Source of the DNA: Fragilaria radians
Taxonomy: Eukaryota > Bacillariophyta > Fragilariophyceae > Fragilariales > Fragilariaceae
DNA: 25,281 nucleotides
Assembly (NCBI GenBank): GCA_900642245.1
Contig: CAAAJI010000052.1
Span: 123,335 to 148,615 of the forward strand
Direction: 5' to 3'
Shown: piece after piece, positions 1-8,114 of the stretch
Position numbering within the stretch: position 1 is the stretch's first letter
Layout: each line of letters opens with the position of its first letter
Program-made: the position numbers and the translations under genes
The notes under the pieces: generated by a model
Database searches by the model: none
Seen by the model: the letters and a program-made list of their open reading frames with translations, nothing else
What the model was told of the DNA's origin: nothing

Positions 1-885
1 CAAAAGGCTATTATATCTTTGTACGTTACTGTAATGAATTTGAACAAAGATTCATTTGGTTATAATACTGAGAAGCTAAATGAAATCCGATGTCTTTGTG
101 GCCAAGTTGTGAACTTGGCCATTTGGGAAACTCCCCATTGGGAATATATTACGTCTCATATCAAAGTTGGCAACTTTATTAGACTTCAAAACGTTCAAAA
201 AGAGTTGCTAAACAATAATAAATAGGTGAGTGCATGTCATTGACCACTTAGCATTGATGTTTGAATTCTTTCTAACCTATTGACAGGTCTTGCAGCACAT
301 GCAAAAACTTGGCTTTTTCTACTACCGGATATATCCCTGGAAGTTCGAGATTTATTGAGAAATCACCAAAGAAGGTTGGAAAGTATCGAGGACAAGAACC
401 CCAACAGCGGCTCAGTGTCCAATACTCCTGTTGTCGATTATGCAAATATTGAAAATTCAGATATATCACCTATGGTAACGGAATCCCCGAAATCACATAG
501 AGTAAATTTCATATCCGTTCTGGAAGCATGTGAGGAGGATGAAGCATGCTTTCAGGGAAAGTTTCGGATTAAGGAAATCCTGCCAGATTGCAAAGGGAGA
601 CTATTGAGTCTATGTCGACGTATTCAAGGTCAATTGTTGTATCAATTTGTGATAAACATTGCGGATGACTCTGGAGCAATGGTTAATGTATTAGTGCTCG
701 GAAAAGTTGGAAATTCTCTGTTTGGTAAGGTTGCAGAAGAGTTGTGCAAGGAAGGTGTTGAACAAGGCTCTCAACGGATTGATGATATTTGCAAAGTTAA
801 CGTTTGGTGGAATGGCGTGATTGAAAGAAGGATACTGGATGGAGAACAATTTTTTGTTTTGAAATCCATACAAAAATGTTCATAA
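1..885 (+). CDS. POT1: POT1-like telomere end-binding protein, C-terminal part (5' partial, exon joint disrupted)
   Basis: Binds the single-stranded telomeric overhang and protects chromosome ends. Exon A (1-225, open at the window edge) resembles the end of the second OB fold of POT1, with the late-fold pattern VGNFIRLQNVQ. Exon B (287-885) has a linker that still resembles the end of OB2 (AKTWLFLLPD), a polar spacer, and then a C-terminal OB-fold region (FVINIADDSGAMVNVLVLG, later W-x3-I-E ... DGEQFFVLKSI) aligning well by eye with the POT1 C-terminal domain. The stop is TAA at 883-885. Exon A ends in an in-frame TAG (223-225) directly before a GTGAGT donor (226), and its phase does not match exon B after the acceptor at 286. 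One extra base near 217-224 would remove the stop and restore phase, so this is either a real 1-bp deletion or an assembly error. The family is known; the assignment rests on memory of it, not on a search. Confidence 0.68.
226..286 (+). other. Intron in the POT1-like gene
   Basis: 61-bp GT-AG intron: donor GTGAGT at 226, pyrimidine-rich tract and acceptor TTGACAG ending at 286. A second possible acceptor (TTGCAG) ends at 295 in the same phase. The phase mismatch with exon A is described under the gene. Confidence 0.6.
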
Positions 886-3390
886 GTTCAAGGCACATTG
901 GGTATTTTCATTACAAAGGTTTTCTTAAGATTTTAGTTACAATACTAGTTAAGTATTTGATCTTTTTGTTGGCTCATTCTTTGAGGAAAATCCAAAAGGT
1001 CACAAAAATACTTATCCTCATGACCAGTTCTACGAATGGTCAATATCATGTCTTTGTCTATTTGGCAAATAGCTTGGAACGAGATAGAGTTCTGAAACAG
1101 AAACTGTCTTTGAAGACAAATTCTTTTATTTCGGCGTTCTTATATATACATTTTGACTGATGTGAATTACTTGAATTTTCTGTTTATATCAACGTTTTCA
1201 TGTGTTCTTTCATATTAGTGATTTTTTGGTAAAACGTTTCCAATAAATTGCTTTATTTCATACAACTTGGTAAATCTTCGCCTTTACTTCTCTCTATGAG
1301 CATATTTTTCCTGTAATTCATAGAGAAATGATATCTAACACTTGTATTTGACTCATTTGCCCGTATTCAACAAAATCTGTAGCTGATTTTGCTCTAATTC
1401 AATGACATAATTCCTCTGGGTCTCATGTACCCCTTTATCATGAAATGGACGTGGCTATTCCCTATAAAAACGAATTTTGTCTCAACTTCTCTCTCAAATG
1501 CAGAGCACCATTGATCTTTCAATGCAAGTGTTCTTGCTTCTGTCTCTCATGTGTATGGCAAAACAACTTGCATTTAAAGCGTCACGGCAACTCCACTTTT
1601 TCAGATACAACTACATTGTTACATGTTACCACTACTCTTTGTTTCGATCTAATTGTTGGGCATTTGATTTCCGCCTTCTCTGATGGTTGATCCTTACCCC
1701 TATTGGCACCCTGCAAATTTCTAACATACACATCAAAAATGGGAGTAAAGAAAGAAGCAGGAACAATTTGTGTAGAAAAATCAAGGACGAGTCCAAATTT
1801 CTAAGATTGCATACACTGAAAAAATCAAGAAAACCAGCTAAAAACCTCACATTTCAGTTGCAATAAGTCAGTACCTTCTGGATCATCTGCATCACTGAAA
1901 AGCATACGCTGCTGCTAAATATCATAGACTTCTTCTCATCGGCTCACATGATGATTCATAGATGTAGCAGAATAATACACAGTGAATTCAAAGCCAATGA
2001 TAGCTATTTTCTCATAAAGAAAATCTGGTGAGTCAATTCCCTTTTGAAAAGTGCGAAAATTTAAAGCATTATCCCGCCTGTGTTGCAAAGTCCTCTTAAT
2101 CTAAATTGTAATTTAGATTAAAGTTAAAGACAGTTGGCTATTCTAAACTCCGGGTTCTCACCGATAATTGACAATACTTTCTCGCTTTTAACTTTAATTT
2201 TCCTATAACAGGAGAATAGTTGAACTGATTATCAAATGCAGGGGATCATGCGTTGCAATGAAGAATCTTTGGTTTAGCTGCTGGAGTTTTTTTCAGGTGA
2301 TCTCTTTGATAAGTTTACATCTTGAAAAATGTCATCAATGAGATGAGGTTGTGACAGCTTGATCCGTCCAGTGCTCTAAGCTGCTCTAAGAGTTTATACT
2401 TATTGTAAATTATGATCTAAAGAGTTATTTTTACATTACATCTCTTGCAAACTTTCGATTGACCACGTAGTCTCAATTACCAAATTTATATACCCCTTGG
2501 ATGGGCCCCCTTGGTGAGGGTATCAAATTGCGGTCAAACTCATATAGATTATACTGAAGAGAGTGAAGTTTCAATTCTTGTGACCTTCCAGCAAAGATCC
2601 CTGTGGATTCCAATGCCAGCTGCTTTATGTGTTTTAGTTTTGGTGTCAGCTAACCTGAAAAATGAGTAGTTTTGTCCGACTTTGCGCTTGATCTATTTTA
2701 TTGCTTGGGCCTAAGCCTCCACTTGCACAATATCCACGGTTTATAGCCTGCCTTGCAACAACTTCACTCAAAAAGTAAATCCACAAGTGGAAAAGCCTGA
2801 AGATTTGGCGTTTTAAGGACTTGTACTTGTCCCAGGTTCCAAAAACCCCGATCGTTATCCCATCAACGCTTGTCAGGCCCTGGGCTTGTGCTTTCATGAG
2901 GGATATGAGGTTTACTCCTCCACTCTGAAACTACTCCCGTAGCCCTTCAAGGTGGGATTTATACACTTTTCTTCTGCCTCGCAGTTGGGAGCATCAAAGA
3001 GGAATGTGCGTTCAAATTCTTGGTTTATGCTGGGAGAGGGAGAGCCAAGTATTAAAGAGTTTCTTGCTTCTCCTGCAATGCGTTTTAAGGTAAGTTTTTA
3101 GGAATTTCTTGCTTCTCCAACAAAACGCGTTTGGTTAAAAGCCAATTAAGCCTGGCGTGGGTTGTACAAAATCATTCCCGGCTTGCCATTTTTCTGTAGC
3201 TACATCTCTACAACGTTTTAGACTTTTCTTGTCTTGTCTTATAGAGTTGTCTCTCGGATGTGTTAGTTTAGTGTTAGGATCTTTTTAGCAGTGAAGTAGA
3301 AAGATTTTTGACAAATAAATGACAATAAACACACACACGCAAACACAAGTGTTTATGCAATGACAATAGGCAAAACACACAAAATACAAG
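886..3390. other. Intergenic, no supported gene
   Basis: About 2.5 kb downstream of the POT1-like gene, AT-rich at both ends. Short reading frames exist on both strands, but none resembles a known protein. The segment about 2460-3160 is less AT-rich. It contains a 68-codon + frame without a good start (about 2463-2669), and an exon-like + frame ending at a GTAAGT (3090-3095). Two imperfect roughly 30-bp direct copies of a TTTCTTGCTTCTCC-type sequence lie at about 3058-3087 and 3108-3137. This could be old transposon or gene debris; I cannot assign it. Confidence 0.5.
2096..2121. repeat. Perfect 12-bp inverted repeat with 2-nt loop
   Basis: Left arm TTAATCTAAATT (2096-2107), spacer GT, right arm AATTTAGATTAA (2110-2121). 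All 12 positions pair. The arms are A/T-rich. No coding sequence is nearby, so its role is unknown. Confidence 0.8.
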
Positions 3391-3596
3391 TGGTTTACCT
3401 TCGAAGTTACCTGTGTAGCTGGGGCCTGTGTCCTGATAAACTGGAAAGATAAATAGTTCTAAAATAAATAAATGCTATAAAATATTATTTTGTGGTTTAC
3501 CTTTGAAGTTACCTTTGTAGCTGAGGCCTGTGCCCTGATAAACTGGAAAGATAAATAGTTCTAAAATAAATGTATGCTATATAATATTATTTTGTG
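3391..3596. repeat. Tandem duplication, 102-bp unit, two copies
   Basis: Copy 1 (3391-3492) starts TGGTTTACCTTCGAAGTTAC and copy 2 (3493-about 3596) starts TGGTTTACCTTTGAAGTTAC. Both continue through the shared block CTGATAAACTGGAAAGATAA and end ATATTATTTTGTG. Only a handful of substitutions separate them, so the duplication is fairly recent. No reading frame runs through both copies. Confidence 0.9.
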
Positions 3597-4088
3597 TAAA
3601 TTGTGAGCCTATAATTTAATTTACTACTTTCTACCTTAGTGATAAAAAATCGCTATAACTTCCGTTGCGAACTCTTTTCAGAATAAAGATGTGCCAAAGA
3701 TATTCTAACATACATCTTAACTTCTCTAACATACCAAAGATTTAACAATCAATGATCTTGTGTAACAAATTTTAGATATCCTTCATAAAAACAATTTAAA
3801 AATTTTAATGAAAAGTATCTTTAACAAATAGAGCTAAATAAATAGCACCATTTACCAATTAGATCAATAATAATGTGGGATTCAAACCCAAAGCATCGCG
3901 AATACTTGACGTTCCTTAACCAGTCCAGTTTCAGCTGGAAAAACTAAAATATATAAATAATCACAATATCGTATTCTAAAGAGAACAAAGTGGACTGCAA
4001 AAGCTGGTAATTTTAGTACTCGCAGGAAATGTGGGATAACTTTTACATTACCAGCCTTACACAAACATAGATAGTTTACATAGAACTG
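3597..4088. other. Intergenic, AT-rich, upstream of gypsy remnant A
   Basis: AT-rich sequence without a supported gene, apart from the tRNA-like fragment described separately. The missing gag and N-terminal protease part of gypsy copy A would be expected here but cannot be recognised. Confidence 0.45.
3875..3950 (-). repeat. tRNA-like fragment (possible SINE head)
   Basis: On the - strand the sequence reads CTGGACTGGTTAAGGAACG, similar to a tRNA D-arm/A-box with GGTTAAGG. About 30 nt later comes GGGTTTGAATCCCAC, a T-arm with a B-box-like TTTGAATCC loop and a short GGG/CCC stem. The acceptor stem and anticodon arm do not fold convincingly, so it is not a working tRNA. A tRNA-derived SINE head or decayed tRNA gene fits best; chance similarity is possible. 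Confidence 0.35.
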
Positions 4089-6060
4089 CTATGTGGATGA
4101 ATCTAATGCTAAGTCAATTAGTTATGACTTGATTATTGGCAGAGATTTAATGCATGAAATAGGCATTGACATCTGCTTCAGCACTGCTGAAGCATGATGG
4201 GATAATGCCTCAATTCCAATGCAGCCAGTTGATAAACCAACAGAGGAGTTTGACCAAGAGTTATTGATTGCTCAAGACCCTTTAACCACAGATACTGAAA
4301 GAATTCAGAATACAGCGGAAGGTAAATGCTGTCCTGCAAACTTAAACAAGATTGCAACAGAATGCCACTCGTTAAATGCTGATCAACAAGAAACCTTGCA
4401 TAAACTACTGAGAAAGTTTGCACACGTGTTTGATGGAACAGTGGGAAACTGGAAAACATATCCATTGGACTTGGAACTAAAGATATGAACGAGAAACCTT
4501 ATCATGCAAGACCATATCCAGTCCCACACTCTCAAGAACAACTACTAAAAGATGAAGTTCAATGACTTGTTGACTTTGGAGTTTAAGAAATTTTAACAGA
4601 TCTGAATGGGCATGCCCCACATTTACTATAGGTAAAGCAGACAAAGCCTTAAGATTGCTAGCTGATTTGAGAGAATTAAACAAGAGGAAAAAAAGAAAAC
4701 CCTTTCCAATACCTAAAATAAATGATCTCCTCCAAAAATTAGAAGGATTCTATCTTGCAACATCATAACATGGGCTACTATCATCTAGGACTGACTCCTT
4801 ATGAGTCTAGCCTCTGTCCTGTGGTATTACCCTGAGGTAAATACAAGTACTTGACACTTCCCATGGGATTATATAATAGCCCAGACATTTCTCAAGAGAG
4901 AATGAGAAGAAGTTTTCACCAGATTGGCAAGTGTAGAATTGAACAGAGAAGAAGTTTTCACCAGATTGGCAAGTGTAGAATTGAACAGAGAAGAAGTTTT
5001 CACCAGATTGGCAAGTGTAGAATTGAACATCAACACCTCAAAAAGTCATTTCTGCTGTGATAAAGTTGAATATCTAGGATACCTTTTTAATAGGAGAGTA
5101 GTTAGACCCACTATAAAAAAGGTAGAAGCAATAGTGAAAATATACGCGCCAAAGAGGAGAACGCAGTTAAGACGCTTCATAGGAATGGTTAACAAATACA
5201 AAGACAAGAATGCAGATAAGTATGGCTTCCACCCTCTGTCTTATGAACCTTTAGACGCAGAAGCGTGATCCGCAGTTAAAGAAAGAACTTTTAAGTTACA
5301 CCAGTGAATATGAATTAAAAGGCTTTCATGGGGGGGGGGAGAAAGATTAGATCACTTTTATGCTATAACAGTAAAAAAATAGCTCCAAAACATTGACAAC
5401 AACATGTAATTGATTGGTATCACATTACCCTATGTTACCCAGGAATAAATAGAACAGTAGAAACTATTACTCAACACTTATTTTGGCCCAAAATGAGAGA
5501 CCAGATCACAACCTATGTGCAAACATGCCCAAATTGCTAAAGAGACAAACGTAAAGTAAAACAATATGGATGGCTACCACCAAAAGATGCGGGTGCTAGC
5601 CCTTAGCAAATGCAATTGTGGAGAGAGTTCACCAAGTCATTGGGAACATCATCTAGACATTCGAGCTGGAAAGTAACTATCTGGATGAAAATGATCCTTG
5701 GAAAGGAATCTTAGTGGCAACTGCTTTTGTAGTTTGATCCACCTTTCATACGAGTCTTCAAAGTACTCTACAACAGCTTGTGTTTGGAAGAGATATGATC
5801 TTTAGCATACAGCACACTGCAACTTGAGAATGTATTTAACAAACATAACAACGCATAATAGATCTCAATTAAAAAAAGAGAATTCCAAGCGTGAGCAACA
5901 TGTCTACTGTGTAGGAGACAAAGTACTATTAAAAAGAAGGACAGAGAACAAGGATGAATCTCCGTGCACAGGTCCGTTGGATATCAAGCAAGTCCATGAT
6001 AATGGGTCAGTACATAATTAATTGAACTACACTTCTATCACCTATACCCCATTAGGATAC
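4089..6060 (+). pseudogene. Ty3/gypsy retrotransposon remnant A (protease end, RT, integrase; decayed)
   Basis: A decayed gypsy pol. In order: the C-terminal protease pattern YDLIIGRDL (about 4120-4160), with a TGA stop at 4195; the linker ending FDGTVG (4219-4487); a frameshift near 4485; broken RT with PFPIPKINDLLQKLEGF (about 4700-4750) and the palm pattern LTLPMGLYNSP (about 4851-4883); three 42-bp tandem units (4904-5029); the RT thumb with VEYLGY and FIGMVNKY (to about 5210); then, after a deletion, the integrase zinc-binding end with LFWPKM and TYVQTCPNC (about 5415-5540) and the integrase C-terminus with the GDKVLLK pattern (5824-6021). Stops and frame changes are numerous and the segment carrying the RT Y-x-D-D box is gone. 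No LTRs are recognised. It is inactive. Confidence 0.85.
4904..5029 (+). repeat. Three perfect 42-bp tandem units inside gypsy remnant A
   Basis: Units at 4904-4945, 4946-4987 and 4988-5029 each begin GAGAAGAAGTTTTCACCAG and are identical as read. The period is 14 codons, so the repeat keeps the reading frame (EEVFTRLASVELN per unit), which is the start of the RT connection region. Identity between units means the expansion is much younger than the decay around it. Confidence 0.95.
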
Positions 6061-6074
6061 TTTCTACAGGCCGA

Positions 6075-7108
6075 ATCGGTGGCATAGTGCACATGAAGCT
6101 GAAAAGGTTGATCTTCACTTCTGGCACAAACTTTACGTTTTCTAGTACCGCATTTGTCAATTTGCCTCCCTTTCTTCCCTCAAAATCACAACTCAACTCC
6201 CCTGTCTTCTAGGCTTTAATGCTCTGGTTTAACATCAAATGGGCCAATTTTGCTGCAAGGTATAGCACTTGTGGCTCCTGAATCTCCCAACCACGGATCA
6301 GACCCAATCTTTCCACTAGAGCTATTTCATTTGTACTGGTAGCATTTACTCATTCTTTGACTTCCCTGCCTTGGTTCCTTGCATAATGTCCAGTTTCATG
6401 GCAATGAAGCCATGAGAAACTCACATTCTTTCTATTTGTGTCCACATACACCATAAGTTCCCTTTGGAGTTTTGGAAACATACCAGAGTATTTTCATTCT
6501 CATTGATGGAATTGCTAATTCTTTTGCATTTTGTCCCAAGCCTCTCCAACGCCCTTTTCAGTGTTGCAGTCTCCATCTCAAGCTCATTTTTCTCAAAAAA
6601 ATCCTACAGTTGTCTCATATTCTTAGGGCAAGTTATGGATGTTATGGATAATGATAACATCCATATCCATGATCATGCGTCCAAGGATTTCTAGTCTTCT
6701 TCTCAAGGTCTCCAAACCTTAAATCCAGATATCAGGTTCCATCAAAATATTGTCCAATTTCGACTCCACAAGCTCTCTTTTGGTCTTGATAAGGTTTGAT
6801 TTGATAGTTGGAGAGAATTTTTGAACCAAATTTGTCCAACGAGACACAGGCATCAATTCATATCTACCTGAGTCCACCAAACCCAAACAGACATCATTCC
6901 CTTTGATGATAACAATTCTACAAAAGTAAAATCGCTTCTCAGCACTAACTCATCATAACCTTTGCTACCTTTTGCTGAGGCAACCTCTAATCCAGCAATG
7001 ATGTCTCGGTACCCTATTAGCCTTTGATTTTTCCAGAAAGATGATACTCCACCTCTCCCAATCCTTTTTCTCCCCAGAAAATCCATGGATCTTTAACTAC
7101 ATTTCCAT
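6075..7108 (-). pseudogene. Ty1/copia retrotransposon remnant A (gag and start of protease; decayed)
   Basis: Read on the - strand across shifting frames: a possible start ATG at 7108; the N-terminal gag pattern GFSGEKKDWERWS (about 7040-7085); GYRDIIAGLEVASAKG, then YDELVLR (about 6920-7020); a UBN2-like gag domain with LVQKFSPTIKSNLIKTKREL then PDIWI (about 6720-6835); MDVIIIHNI (about 6645-6675); a decayed CCHC zinc knuckle with GVCGH (about 6435) and a second with HCHETGHYARN (about 6370-6400); and the aspartic protease site WLGDSGATSA (about 6263-6292). It ends with VPEVKINLFSF (about 6095-6130). Stops and frameshifts break it throughout. RT and integrase are absent: the copy is cut off where it meets gypsy remnant A at about 6060-6075. 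No single long reading frame covers it, so ORF searches miss it. Confidence 0.8.
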
Positions 7109-8114
7109 TTTCAGTTGTGTGTTTCTTATACAGATTGTGAAAAACGTGATAGAAACGAAAGATTACTCTTGGAATAAAGAGGTCAAGGCTTAAGAGACTC
7201 ATCTTTGAGTTCCTGAATGGAGATGGTGCTCTCCTGTTGAGAACAGTTTAAACACCGAAAATCACCTACAAAAGGTTATACTTGAGGTTGTTATACAAAT
7301 TATTAAAAGGTAGATTCTTCAATTCAAAGTTCAATTTCCTTGAAATATCATCCCAACAGACTCTTTCCTCTTAACTAATCCTCCTCTCATACAGTACACA
7401 TGTGCTGTGTTTACAAAGTTAATTCCCCTTCCATATTCATCCCAAATTCGAAACTGGAATGTTGTTGAGACTTTCTGTTGTCAGTTATAGAACAAACTGC
7501 ACTCATTTTCAGTCCAAAGGATATCAAATATTTATTGCAGCACACATCCAACAGAAATCTCAAGACTATATCAAAATTTGAATCTCAATAGAATTAAAAA
7601 TGAAATTTGCTAAATGTATAAATGCATGCACTTTCTAGGAACAAATGACAGAATCTCTTTTTTTTTGCAGTAGCCAAATTTTATTTTCGAAAGCTCAATG
7701 TAATGCTGGTTCAAAAACAACATACAAGAAAACATCGATGATGATATCGTAAGGCAACGATTTTTCTTCGTGGTTAGTTACCCTAAACGTACTAGTAGTA
7801 CTAGCAAGAAGTTGAAGTCTCTGATTTGGTGAAGGAGTTGAACTGTATCCAAGAATGACAACGGATTGTGCAATTTCGTTTTGTTTCCAGCTGTTGTAGG
7901 TTATGGTTTTTCACTGCTACGATGATGAGGTATGGTATCTGTAGCTAGGAACTGTAGTAGTCTATACAGAATTGAAGGTGAAAATAAAGAGGCCAAAGGT
8001 ACTCAGATTCTCCATCTTCAATCACATCAGTTCGAAACGAAATCAATAGTATTTCCCCAAAAGGACTATCCTCGAACTACAAAAGGCAAAGTAATTTGAA
8101 GCAAATTTCGAAGA
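7109..8114. other. Intergenic: 5' side of copia remnant A and upstream region of the sigma factor gene
   Basis: No gene seen. A TGTTGAGACTTTCTGTTGTC at 7463 loosely resembles the edge of the LTR-like repeat at 22122, and could be the outer end of a decayed LTR of copia remnant A; this is weak. The last 400 bp or so before 8115 should carry the sigma factor promoter and 5' UTR, but no TATA-like or other element stands out. The frame leading to the 8115 ATG contains a stop at 8097-8099. Confidence 0.4.

Noticed and set aside
1445..1850. Overlapping short frames on both strands
   Set aside because: Low-complexity, Cys/Leu-rich on one strand and unrecognised on the other; no support.
2117..2230. 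Possible larger hairpin linking ATTAAAGTTAAA and TTTAACTTTAAT with nearby partial matches
   Set aside because: The blocks occur in an order that does not form one continuous stem, so it is not a convincing MITE or hairpin.
2646..2897. 83-codon - frame in the less AT-rich part of the left intergenic region
   Set aside because: No family resemblance and no exon structure; kept only as part of the unassigned stretch.
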